Origin: Gamsiella multidivaricata
Lineage: Eukaryota; Mortierellomycota; Mortierellomycetes; Mortierellales; Mortierellaceae
Length of the DNA: 64,000 nucleotides
Direction of reading: 5' to 3'
Assembly (NCBI RefSeq): GCF_025024155.1
Contig: NW_026251792.1
Span: 62,001-126,000, forward strand
The first letter of the stretch is position 1. Each line of letters opens with the position of its first letter. Below, piece after piece: positions 20,724 through 31,200 of the stretch. The position numbers and the translations under genes were made by a program. The notes under the pieces are model-generated. The model saw only the letters and a program-made list of their open reading frames with translations, was not told the DNA's origin and made no database searches.

Positions 20724-22124
20724 ATGAGCACAGAAAAGAAAAAAACGTCCCAGGACCAGCAGCCTTCCAACACTCTTTCGTCCATCGTTTCGAACCTGGT
20801 GCGTGCGGCCATCGGTGGAAGCCATGAAGAAGTGCCCGATGAGGACCTGGACAAGTATGTGGCTGATATGATCATGAAGTCCGCCAACAAGGCCCACAAC
20901 AGATACCAGTCCGTCGGCCTTGCTGCATATACCCCCTCAGGCCTGACCAATGCTGATAGCGAAGACAAAGCACAATTGGGATCGGGTGTCATAATCGACC
21001 GCACCGAGAGCAATGGCCTCAAAACCAACAAACGATTTCTTTCTTCAATCATCAAGAGCACGGACGATCACAACCAGGCGTTGATTCGCGCAGAGGACAG
21101 GAGAGCGACAGAGATGGCCAAGGAGCTGATAGCAGATCTGGATAGACGGGCGGCAGGACGCAGACGAGAGCTAAGCCAGGATAGAGAAGGCAAACGAGAT
21201 GGCCGGCCGGTACAAGGAAGGCAAGGAAGAGATGAAATCGAGCTCATGTCCTCAACACAGTCGAGATCAGAATCGCCGAGAACGAGGTTGCGGTCACGGT
21301 CACCAGCATCGGATACTGGGGACAAAATCAAAGTGCGTGGACGGGGGTCCCGGAAATATGATAGCAGCCATGTAAATTCGTCCTCCTTAGCCTCGGGATC
21401 AAGATTGGGGTCGAAGATGGACAAGTACTTTGAGGAGGGATACGACCCATTGCTGGACACCCGCTCTGGAGATGAAGCAGTGAAGAAGGAGAAGCATAAG
21501 AAGAAGGAAAAGAAGGATCGAAAGAGCAAGGACAGCAGGGATCATGAGAGGCGGCGGAAGCACAAAAAGAGCAAGTCTGAGAGGTCATCTGGGTCATCGA
21601 AAAGGCGAAAAAGTCGGCATCACGACTCGAACTCAGAAGACGAAGGGACAGAAGACAGAGAGCGGTACCGCGGTGAACATCGACGCTCGAGATCAGGACG
21701 GAGGAGACACCATAATGACGATTCATCTGAGGATAGTCGGAACAAAGGCAAGTCCAGCAGGGGCAAGACCAAACGCAGCAGAAGTAGCAGCGGGATACGC
21801 AGCAGGAGCCCAAGTCAGGATAGGTTAAAGAGACACAAAGATTCCCACAGTAGCAGTACAGTCAGCAGGGAAGAGAGTCACGAACGGTACAAGGCATCAT
21901 CTCGAAGAAACAGAGATTGGGACTCGAGTAGAGGAAGTAGTGAGACCGATGGTGAAGATGGTTCCATTGATAAGAGGCACCAAAGAAGATCCCGTTCGCG
22001 GTCGCCGGGGTCTTCTCCTTCCAAAACAGCACCGCCCAGATCAGCACCTCGTGAATGGGACTTGCACAAAATCAACAAGGACGCCGTACACGCTCAACTA
22101 TTCAGAGCGACCAGGCCTACATGA
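20724..22124 (+). CDS. Arg/Ser-rich protein of unknown function
   Basis: Single-exon gene of 466 residues with no family I can name. The N-terminal 130 residues look folded and somewhat hydrophobic (LSSIVSNLVRAAIGG, VGLAAYTPSG, RFLSSIIKSTDDHNQA). Residues from about 145 to 440 are dominated by Arg-Ser, Lys-Lys and Ser-Asp dipeptides, as in splicing-associated or nuclear-speckle proteins. The chain ends with a less biased REWDLHKINKDAVHAQLF. A nuclear RNA-processing role is a guess from composition only. The stop codon overlaps a poly(A) signal (TGAATAAA at 22122-22129), and the convergent hydrolase gene ends 63 bases away. Confidence 0.8.
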   Translation: MSTEKKKTSQDQQPSNTLSSIVSNLVRAAIGGSHEEVPDEDLDKYVADMIMKSANKAHNRYQSVGLAAYTPSGLTNADSEDKAQLGSGVIIDRTESNGLKTNKRFLSSIIKSTDDHNQALIRAEDRRATEMAKELIADLDRRAAGRRRELSQDREGKRDGRPVQGRQGRDEIELMSSTQSRSESPRTRLRSRSPASDTGDKIKVRGRGSRKYDSSHVNSSSLASGSRLGSKMDKYFEEGYDPLLDTRSGDEAVKKEKHKKKEKKDRKSKDSRDHERRRKHKKSKSERSSGSSKRRKSRHHDSNSEDEGTEDRERYRGEHRRSRSGRRRHHNDDSSEDSRNKGKSSRGKTKRSRSSSGIRSRSPSQDRLKRHKDSHSSSTVSREESHERYKASSRRNRDWDSSRGSSETDGEDGSIDKRHQRRSRSRSPGSSPSKTAPPRSAPREWDLHKINKDAVHAQLFRATRPT

Positions 22125-22187
22125 ATAAAATGCCAGATATAACTATGTCACGGATCGTCATGTCTACTTTTGTTCTTTATTACGGTC

Positions 22188-24115
22188 TCATAGTTTGGAG
22201 CGTACTGGTTCTAAGCGGTACTTGATCTCCTTCATGCCCTTGGTAACTGGATTCCATTGGATGTACAGCTTCTTCAGTCGCTCTAGCTCCTTGATCAAAA
22301 CCTGATCTCCACGAGCCATAATCTCGTCTGCAATCCCGCGCATCCCCCATGGAAGATAAAATGGATTGAGGCGCTGTTTGGCCCTGAAAGGATGCAGGAT
22401 GGGCTCGCTCCTGGCCATATCCGAGGTCAGACCTGCAGGTGGCTCGAGCAATGATCGAATAGATAGTCTAGGATAGACGGAAATGAAAGGGATGAACTTT
22501 AGAATTCGCTCCGCAAACATTTCGTATAGCTGTCGATAGTTAATACACCAGAAGAAAATTACAGGTACACCTCCCGCTCTTCATAGATAGTCGAGTGTCC
22601 CTCGCCATAGAGACTGCCGGCTATAACCTCGCTCAAGTGCACCAAGATACCGTGGTCATCAACGCCGGCATTCCGAAGCCGCAGCGAGAAGGCAATGAGG
22701 TTTATCAGGAAATCGTTCTGATAACTGGCTGCATCAATATATACTGCTCGTACGATGGATGGGTGATGAATCGATGTCATGACTGCAGAGTACAATGGCA
22801 CAACCTGGTCCTCCAACGATGCCACACAAGTCAACCGGACACCGGACGAGAGCACTATCCGCAGGCCCTCTTGATATTTTCTGGCAATACGAGTTTCCGA
22901 GTCCATGAACTCGAACAGCTCTCCCGCCGCCTCAGCCTCAAACCATCGCACGATCAGATTTCCCTTCAGAAACGGGAAAGGTCCATGAGAGACCCCAGCC
23001 ATGGCCAAAATGCCGATCCTCTGCATTCTGGGATCATCCTCCTTGACCCGCAAAAGACCCTCCTGAATCCAGCGTGCCACTAACAAGACGCTGGTTGGCG
23101 TTCCCTGAGAGTGTGTTGCAACTAGGACCAAATCCGCCTCGTGAAGAGCGTCTTTCCATGCTTGGTTCCCAATCAAACTCTGATGTAAGAGCTCAACCCG
23201 ATCCAAAACTTTTCCCTCTCCTTCCAGCGGGATTATTGTAACGTCCTTGGGCTCAAGATGTTTGCCGTGGGCACGCAGATAATCCTGGAGTGCAAGCTGC
23301 ATCTCATCACAAAACTTCTTGCTCGTCCCTGTTGGCTCGCCTATCACCGTCCGAATCGCCTTTCGCGGATACCATCCGTGGACGCCAACAATGACAACCT
23401 TCCTGATACCCTGCGTTCCTCGTTGAAGTGTGTCTCGAGTGCCAGGTTGAGCTTCTGCGGGGCCCGCCAGTTTTGGGAGAAAGAGTAAGGACCTGACCGC
23501 GTTGACAGCACCCCTCATCATCGAAGAGACCCTTCCCGACAAAGTGGCGTTCATCGATGCCATTGCTGTTCCTGTTGCTTGAGAAATCATGGCCACGTCG
23601 CCTGAGCCGACCGGTACGGTGAGCAAGAGACTGGGTAGGACATCGGGGAATTGCTCATAGTAATCGGGTAGGACAACGTTTTTCCTGCGCTTCGCAACTG
23701 CCTTGGAAATAACCTCCTCGACTTTGGACTCAGTGGGCTCGACTGAATGGCGTGTTGGAATATTTGCTGGAGCAATTGAGGGCGGTGAAGGAATGGATTG
23801 ATCCTTGATAGCGAAATGAGGAGAGTCTTTGATGTTCGCTGCGCCCTCAGACTGCGGTAGTGTTCCTGCCGGTATCGTTTGGGGATTTCCGAGCTGGATA
23901 CGGTTCCCATGGATATCTCTGCGTTCCCCCTCCTGATAGTCCGTAACCTGATGACTGCCCGGGTCGGGATCAGGTACGGTATTGTCCTCATCTGATTTGG
24001 AGCCATATCCAGGGAGAATCGACCGCCAGTTCTTCAGGCCTGTAGTCCAGCCGGCACTCGCAGCCGAATTCGAACCAGAGTCCGAGCCGTCTGAGTTGCC
24101 GCCACTCGACGTCAT
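22188..24115 (-). CDS. YML020W-like alpha/beta hydrolase family protein
   Basis: Two exons, 24115-22571 and 22529-22188, joined across a 41-nt intron (GTGTAC...GACAG, branch-like TTAAC) give 628 residues. Without this intron the frame stops two codons later, while the second part (YEMFAERILKF... YRLEPVRSKL) is clearly coding. Central sequence VVIVGVHGWYPRK and LVLVATHSQGTPTS resemble the oxyanion and nucleophile-elbow regions of serine hydrolases, with Ser in the HSQGT motif. The N-terminal 140 residues are disordered and Ser/Asp-rich. Fungal members related to yeast YML020W are uncharacterised; a lipase-like reaction is possible but unproven. The gene is convergent with the RS-rich gene. Confidence 0.8.
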
Positions 24116-24352
24116 GCGAAAAACGGTGTCAAAGGAAGTAACTCAAATGACCTGAATGAATCGAGAAGGGTTATACTGTTGAAGGTAGAAGGAAGGATTC
24201 GTAGGATGTCGCGATGAGAAGCAGGAGGGAATGCCAGCACCTTGCTTTGCTTGGTTTGCTTGGTTTGTGAGCGTATCCGGTGTCGAACCGGCGGAGCTGT
24301 AGCCGCACATGTCATTTCCAACCTTACAAACAAAAAAAAACATAGTGCTTTA

Positions 24353-24943
24353 TTATGAAGATTTGTTTGTAGCCGCGGCCTCGCTCAATTCTGTGGCGTC
24401 TCCTCCTCCTTCTCTCAGTGCTGCCTCTCTTGAATGCTGCTGCTGCTGTTGCTGCTGAGGCGACAAATCAGGCCGAGCAAGATAGGCGCCTGACGACTCG
24501 CGGATAGCCTCCATACTCGTCGTCTGCCGTGTGTTCGTCAATGGATTTTTAAGCACGGACGGGTTTGGCTGTGGATAAGGATACTGGCGTTGTTGAGCTG
24601 GTAATGGTAGTGGTATCACCTGGATGTTGCTGTGATGCTGCAGTGCACTTCGAGGGACAAGCACCAACTCTTCGCCAGGGAACAAGGATGCACCAGCGAT
24701 AGTCGTCGTGGTGTAGGTCGGCAGAACCGTATCGGGCCGATATTGGAGATGTGGACCGGTTGTGAGTGGAGAGATGACCTCGCCTGGCGTGATGTGTACT
24801 CCAATGACTTTGGAGTGCTCGCTTGCCCTACGGCGGCTACGGAGACCGAACCAGAAGCAGACACCGATGACTAGGAAGCCGAACACAGCTGTGATGACCG
24901 TGAAAATGACCCAGAAGGTCGTGAAGGGGAAATATCCATCCAT
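24353..24943 (-). CDS. Small single-pass membrane protein, unknown
   Basis: 196 residues from the first ATG; the open frame extends a few codons upstream without a better start. Residues about 8-36 are a strong transmembrane segment (TTFWVIFTVITAVFGFLVIG) followed by RSRRR, consistent with a short outside end and cytosolic tail. The tail is Pro/Gln-rich with a run of seven Gln. No family recognised. An upstream exon carrying a signal peptide cannot be excluded. It is followed upstream by the Zn2Cys6 gene on the same strand. Confidence 0.65.
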   Translation of the reverse strand: MDGYFPFTTFWVIFTVITAVFGFLVIGVCFWFGLRSRRRASEHSKVIGVHITPGEVISPLTTGPHLQYRPDTVLPTYTTTTIAGASLFPGEELVLVPRSALQHHSNIQVIPLPLPAQQRQYPYPQPNPSVLKNPLTNTRQTTSMEAIRESSGAYLARPDLSPQQQQQQQHSREAALREGGGDATELSEAAATNKSS

Positions 24944-25518
24944 ATAGCCTATGGTCAATAAAGTTGTGCCTGCACGGGACGAGTGGGGGAAGGGAGGAAC
25001 GAGGATCTATGCAGGGGATTGGAGAAGAAGCAAAAGGCAAATAGACATAATCTATAAGTATTGCGCAGGGGATTGAGGAGGCAAAGCTCTTCTTTATTGA
25101 TTCCGATGTTGATAAAGAGCATATTCTAGTCTTAAATTTTTTTTCGACTTTCTAAGCAAAGGAGAATGTACAACGTGGCGCCGTGCATAGAAGACATCTA
25201 GGACTTAAAGGCCTTTGCGGACCATGCGTCTCGTGCTCATGTGGAATGCACAGCGTGGCGGTAGTAACACGGTATCGATAGACACTCTATTACAAGGCAC
25301 GCTATACGGTTGCATCTGGATGTTGAAGAGTCGCGTAGAAATCGCGCCCCTTGGTTTATGGAGTAAGTCAAGGCTTTCAAAACTTTTATCATACATTTTT
25401 ACATGGCGGACAAAAATAAGGTATCGTGGCGAGAACTATCGTATGAAGTCTCTGCAGTCGGAAGTTTAAAAAACTGCAAAATATAGAAGCTAGAAACGAC
25501 GAAGGGAACGTGAAGCCA
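24944..25518. other. Intergenic 0.6 kb
   Basis: Lies between two reverse-strand genes: 3' region of the Zn2Cys6 gene and promoter of the membrane protein. No gene seen. Confidence 0.5.
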
Positions 25519-25669
25519 CTAATGAATGTGATGGTGGTGATGATGATGATGCTGGTGATGGATGATATGCTGTTGTGGCTGTGGCTGCGGCTGCGGCCCT
25601 GGAGGCGGAGGCTGCTGATGTCCATGGGGAAGCTGTATGATTGAGTTATGGAGATTGGAAGAGAGAGGC

Positions 25670-25731
<62 letters not shown>

Positions 25732-28700
25732 TTGTTGCTGCTGGTGGTTTTGTAGGAAGTTGTAGTATAATCGATCGCTTTGAAGATCCAGATAGCTCGT
25801 GTTCGGTAACGAAGAAGATACCGGATTCATAGAGGCCGTTGTCGAGGCCATGAAAGTGCCGGACAGGTCCAGAAACGACAGCGTGTCGATGTAAGGGTCT
25901 CCATGGAAATGCAGGACCTCTGTACACTGTCCTAGAGCGTTGTTGATGCTCTGTGTATTCAGATGCAGCTGATCTTGAGAGGTTGGTCCTAGTCCAGCTA
26001 CAGCGCTGAAAATCGAGCGCTGCGTTGGATGGTTCAAAACGGCTGCCGGTGCTGATCCAACCAGCGTTTGCTCCAGATGGCTTGGTATCCCAGCTACGTT
26101 TTGAAGCATGACATCCTTTCCGTTGTGGGCAGAGGCGAGTGGCGACCGAGAGATCTCGTTGTACTCGTTGTACTCTGGCACGATGTCCATGTCATCTAGA
26201 AGTCGCAGGTTATCATCCAGGTCCAATGCTAATGAAGCACCAAAGTTGTCTTGAGGTGCTGACTGATCGAGTACCGGAGCCTGAGCCATAGACGACTCTT
26301 GTCGTAAAAGTTGCGTTTGATCCGCCAATCGCTGCTGCCGATCAACCAGGGTCGTGGTGTAGTGTGTGAGGTCTTGTAGTGATCGCGTCCAGTTAGTCCT
26401 TTCCTGGACCGATGACTGGAACTGCGGTGGGTGTTGAGAGTAGACTTGAGAGGCGCTTTGGTGTCGGGTGTGGCCAACAACGCGATCAGGTTCATCCTCC
26501 TGCTTCCATACATATCCAGCAGCAAACTGAAGTTTAGGGTGCTGCTCGTCCGAGGACGGTTGCTGATGGATCTGCTGCCGTGACAGCAAATCGTGCTGAG
26601 ATATGTTGCCTACACTGGGACTCGAGGTCGCATTTTCCATCGGGTTTGGATCGAACGAAGCATTCATATGGGTGGTAAAGGACCGAAGATTGTCTGTGTT
26701 TGCTTGCGTGGAACAAGGGATGCCGATGGGAGACAGAACATCCGTAGGTCGAATAGATGAAAAAGCATCGGATTCCTGTTGCGTGCCCTGAGCCATTGAC
26801 GTAGGTTCCGAGCTCAAAATAAGGTCTGCCCTTGAATTGCTGACACCCACTCCAAAATGCAAATCGCTCTCCTGGGGATGCTGCCGAATACTATATCCTT
26901 GCTGCCATTGCGGTACGCCGTGCCCACTCTGCTGCTGCAACGACGAACTATGAGGTTGCTCCGATTGGTGCCGCGGTAAAGACTGGCTGCGTTGCCCATG
27001 ATGCTGGGATTGCTGGATTTGCTGAAGGTGAAGATGAAATTGTAAATGGCTCATATTGCTGTTGTTTCGCTGAGGCAAGGCTGAGTGTCGATAGAGCTGC
27101 TGCGGAAGCGAAAGATCTTGTATGACTTTGTCAGTCGACGCGTACAGGTTTAATGAATGCCTTGTTGGACCGATGTGAGACCGCCGTGAAGGCAAAGCAC
27201 TGTGGCGATTCCTGTTAAGCGATTTAAGAGGCGACCGCAGCGCAGCCGGTGTGCTGTTAGAACGCATGAGTGCAGATTGTGTCGGATAAGGGTGGATGTC
27301 CTCTGCAGTCGCGTGCTTCACATGGGAATGTATTGCTCCATATTGCTGACTTGTGGCGCCACTAGATCCAGTCTGCGTCTGCGCTAAATGCCGATTCTCA
27401 TATAGTAGAGATTGTGAGTAGTTATGGGTGGTCCACGGGGCTGAGGTACGTCTGTCTTGCTGCTGTACTTTGACATCACTGTCCGTGGAAGGATGCGAGG
27501 GCAAATAGGAAGAGCTAGACGCCCGTCGCGGAGCATTATGTCGAGAATGAGACACTGACGACTGGAACTGCGGATTGCCTGGAGCATATCTTCCTGGCCC
27601 ATTGATTGATGTGCCGGCGATGATGCTCTCTGGTAGCCTTTCTGCTATGAGGTGGAGCGGTGTGGGCGGTAGTGACGACGGCTGAGCATGGCATAGAGGA
27701 GAGGAAAGCGGCGAGATCAGGTGCGCAACTGTGCTAGACATGGCATCCACAGGGTAATTGAAGTTCGCGATGCCGTTGCTCATCAAGGCACCAGAGGGTG
27801 TGGACGAGCTGCTGGAAGACTCTGAGTACGTAACCGGTTGATCAAAATAGTCGAAAGAAGCAACAATGGGAGCGTCTCCTGCCATCTCTGCGCGTGTATC
27901 CTGTACAGCGACGCCTTGGCTGTTCAACGTGCCCTCAATCGAACTGGTGATGTTGATTGTTCCCGTATGGGATTCCGGCGGTGATGAGGCCGATGAAGCG
28001 GAGCGGGCGACAGCGGCACCAGCATTGAACAGCGCTCGAAGTGATGTTGGAGAAGAGGAGGAGCTCATAAGGCTTCTCTTTCCTTTAGGCTCTGAACCCC
28101 CAGCAGCGTCCACACTGCTCGATTCGACTTCGTCTGCTCGCATGAGTTGACCGGATGCACTGGCCCTTCTGACGAGTAAACCAGGCACTCTGACGCTTCC
28201 AGCCTCTTTTCCTTGACCATCCATACTTTGCATCTCCACCTGCGTCGGCCAGATCGTCCCGTACTCGCCAGTAGGACCACCTTCAGTCCCCGGCCCGTTA
28301 AACACTGATCCGGTTCCTGAATGCGCGCTTGCTGCTGCTGCGGTGGCCACGGCAACAGCGACTGCTGCCGCCGCTGCTGCTGATGTAGACCCTGATATGT
28401 TGCGAGGGGGACGCATGCTTGGTCCAACCAGTGTACATTGCACCGCGCTCCTTTCACAATTCCTACAAGGGTGACCCTTTTCAACATCGCATTTGATTTT
28501 CCTACGAGTCGCAACAGAGCGTTGGTTCAAAGTAAGGATGACGGCGTTAGTCGTCTGAAGAACGCATTGCTGCACCGATACCGGCAGAGTACAGAGAATT
28601 TGTGGTTTAGGAGACGCGAGGATGCATGATAGTAGCGTTCCATTGCCAATCACTCCTGAATATGCCAAAGCAACACGGCCGCCTCGTTTCCCGGGCACAA

Positions 28701-29356
28701 ACATTTCTCAGGACACCTTTTCCATTCTCTTCAGTAATTTCACCACAAAAGTTACTAAAATCTCAAACACCCAGCGTTGAAACCCGACGCAGCGTTTTTT
28801 TTTTTTTGAGTTTGATACACTCGACAACCGCAAACACTTCGGCAAGTTCGGCTACGCAGCTCAATCCCAGATCCTGTCAATTGGGCGGAGCATCAACAAC
28901 TTTGTCCACACAAAGTCAACTGACAGCGGCTCATGTTGCAGCGATAGCTTGGATAACAATTCTTCATATAAACGCAGGAAGTCAGTAGGAAGGCGCAGAG
29001 GGGTGTAAGGGGACGTCATGTTGCTACTTGCTGAGCAATTGCTGAACACTGGGCCTTTGCAGGGCCTCGGCCGATTCATTATCCGACCTTCGCCACAGCA
29101 TTCCCTGAGAGAGTCGTGTTGAAAAATTCATCCATGGACTTCCTCCCCAATCCCAAGTGCGCTCTCTGCCTTTTCACCTATCTCAGAGTCAATTGCGGAG
29201 CTTCTAGCCATGGAAGAACAAGATGTGCACTCACCGATAATGGCATGTATCGCATGCTAACTTGGACCTTCTTCGAGCAGGCGCAGCATGAGGTGGGGCC
29301 AGTGCTGAGGGCGAAGAATGTTCTGTCAAGTCGGCTGCTCCCTCCTTTTTGTCCAT
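25519..29356 (-). CDS. Zn2Cys6 binuclear cluster transcription factor with poly-Gln tail
   Basis: Two exons, 29356-29235 and 28501-25519, separated by a 733-nt GT-AG intron, give about 1034 residues. Exon 1 starts MDKKEGAADL and ends LACDTCHYR; exon 2 continues RKIKCDVEKGHPCRNCERS. Together they make a perfect cluster, Cys35-x2-Cys38-x6-Cys45-x7-Cys53-x2-Cys56-x6-Cys63, preceded by a basic RRRSK. Exon 2 alone has an open frame reaching 28704 that lacks the first two cysteines and is intron read-through. The rest is Ser/Gln/His-rich and disordered; near the end about 25 Gln (25669-25743) are followed by a Pro-Gln stretch and a His run. No fungal-specific middle homology region is obvious. Targets are unknown. 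Confidence 0.88.
25669..25743 (-). repeat. Coding CAG/CAA tract (poly-Gln)
   Basis: 25 consecutive Gln codons, mostly CAG broken by CAA, near the C-terminus of the Zn2Cys6 factor; the CAA interruptions should limit slippage. Confidence 0.9.
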
Positions 29357-30459
29357 GATCAGAGCACTGTGGAAGAAGACAGGACAGTGGACCGGTAACA
29401 ATGTGTTGTTTTTAAGAAGGGGAGGAGAGATTGGATATGGAGAAGGTCAGCCTGAGAGGCAAATGGATCCGTCGCTTTGTTAATTGTCCAATACTGAGTG
29501 GTGCACCTCGACTCAACTTGAAGACTTGAGAGTCAAAGGTGAGACGAGCACAGTAGACGGAGTGGCGAAAAAGAATGGCGGTGTGAAAGTTGGTCAGCAC
29601 AAAGGGGTGTCAAGAGATGAGAAGTTGCCAGGGATAGTTCATGTAAGAGGGGATCAGTTCATTCGGCAGATGAGAAGGGAAAGAGATTGGATTCAGTGTG
29701 AGGAAGAGAGAGAGAGAGAGAGTGTGTGTGTGTGTGTGTGAGAGAGAGAGTGGGCAAAGGTAGGCTCAAGTTCCGCTAGTAGGCGTATGGTATTTGTATC
29801 GAGTTTGTAACAGGGACAATGGCTCTCAGGTTCAGGAACGCGTGCAGCCAGCGGTCTATATACACCTCTGCATGGTCTTCCCTCTCCCTGCGAGCTTACA
29901 GCTCGAAGATGTTCGTGAGAAGACCGTTTCAAAACGCGGACCTGTACCATCCATGCGAATGAACGGCCTGAACGGCGCTTCACATGCGCACCGCCATACG
30001 TCGAGGTGTATCTCATTCTGTTGCTCGTTTTGGCCATGCGGAGCAAACTCGCTGCTCTGTCAAATAGCCCAATTTACTGCTCAGGCACATCCATACCATT
30101 CATTAATACAGTCTATATCACTTGTCCATCTTGCAACTTGCTGATATTATCATAATTGTACATTTTATTATCCAGCAACGAACTGTGCTTTTCAAAGAAA
30201 AAAAGATAAAGAATGCCTGGTCTAGAGTAAATGCAAAGCGACCAATTGGAAAAAAATATATGAAAGGACGGGTATGTTACAAAAAAATAAAAAGCAAAAG
30301 AAAAAAGAGGATGAAGACGAATAAGAACAACCATTAAAAACGAGAGCGAGAAAGAAATATGACAAGACATGGACAGAACTGAAGTATTCAGACGAAGACG
30401 GTAAGAGCGCCCCAAGGAACTGAGCAGATAAAATAAAGTATGGATCGCCATGCTCCATC
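29357..30459. other. Intergenic 1.1 kb with GA and GT microsatellites
   Basis: Upstream region of the Zn2Cys6 gene. At 29703-29750 an (AG)n tract runs into (GT)n and back to (AG)n. An A-rich stretch lies at 30196-30345. No supported gene. Confidence 0.5.
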
Positions 30460-31200
30460 CTAATCAAAGTCTACGAGTTCCCGGCTCCTCTCGTTCATAA
30501 TCTCCATCAGGCTGAGCACGCTGGTCAAGAGAAGAATCTGGAGCCCAGTCTTGTCGACAACACTGGCAATCGATGCTGAATGGATGATCAGCTTATCCGA
30601 GGCCCCCGTATGGCTACTCTGTAGCTTGGCCACTTTCGTGGCTGGCCCAAGACTAGTCGTATGACACAGCAGCACATCGGAGCCTGGTGGAGCCAGAATG
30701 CCTTGACCGTTACCCGCGGTCCACTGGTAAATTCGACCCTCAAATTCAAATGCCCAGCAGATGCTGTTTGGTCCACTGTCCGTGAGGTATCGCTCAGGCC
30801 GTTCAAAGTCATACTCGGGTGAATATGTCGATGAAGCTTTCTTGTACTGGAGCGAATTCTTTTCAACGGCCTTCTTGAAAGCAATCATATCTCGGAATTG
30901 GACATTGATGTCCTTTGAATCTGTGGTGAGATAGAGGTCCAGGAGATATTCGCCCTTGCTTTTGACCTTGCAGACTTGGTTACTCTTATGGTCCTTGACT
31001 GTCATGCTCCTATTACTACTATCGGACTTGGACTGGAAGGTATAACATTCCTTCTTGTTTTCTGATGTGCACTTGACCTTTGGTGTCAAGACACCTCCTG
31101 CTGTAAGTGTGTAGGTGATAGTGGGGTGGATCGATGGGCTAAATGGAATGGGGTCATTGCGGCTGCTCAACATGGCTGGCGGTGGGCGCGTCAGAGGCAT
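30460..31200 (-). CDS. Unknown protein, possibly tubby/LURP-like fold
   Basis: 246 residues from ATG at 31200 (the frame upstream has only a GTG). Alternating beta-strand character runs through most of it (CYTFQSKSDSSNRSMTVKD, EYLLDLYLTTDSKDINVQFR, ICWAFEFEGRIYQWTAGN), with a final hydrophobic helix LLTSVLSLMEIMNER. The pattern of strands ending in a hydrophobic helix recalls tubby-C-like/LURP-one proteins, but I see no diagnostic motif, so the resemblance is weak. No signal peptide. Cys count is low. Function unknown. Confidence 0.65.
   Translation of the reverse strand: MPLTRPPPAMLSSRNDPIPFSPSIHPTITYTLTAGGVLTPKVKCTSENKKECYTFQSKSDSSNRSMTVKDHKSNQVCKVKSKGEYLLDLYLTTDSKDINVQFRDMIAFKKAVEKNSLQYKKASSTYSPEYDFERPERYLTDSGPNSICWAFEFEGRIYQWTAGNGQGILAPPGSDVLLCHTTSLGPATKVAKLQSSHTGASDKLIIHSASIASVVDKTGLQILLLTSVLSLMEIMNERSRELVDFD

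Noticed and set aside
22188..22520. Separate small gene starting MFAERILKF
   Set aside because: Joins in phase to the upstream hydrolase across a 41-nt intron; the Met is internal.
24270..24300. tRNA B-box-like GGTTCGACACC on the reverse strand
   Set aside because: No A box, acceptor stem or anticodon arm at the proper distance.
25641..25832. Ala/Val-rich forward frame
   Set aside because: Antisense of the CAG tract in the Zn2Cys6 gene.
28502..28704. N-terminal extension of the Zn2Cys6 frame
   Set aside because: It lies inside the inferred intron, lacks the first two cysteines and has no family resemblance; exon 29356-29235 restores the full cluster.
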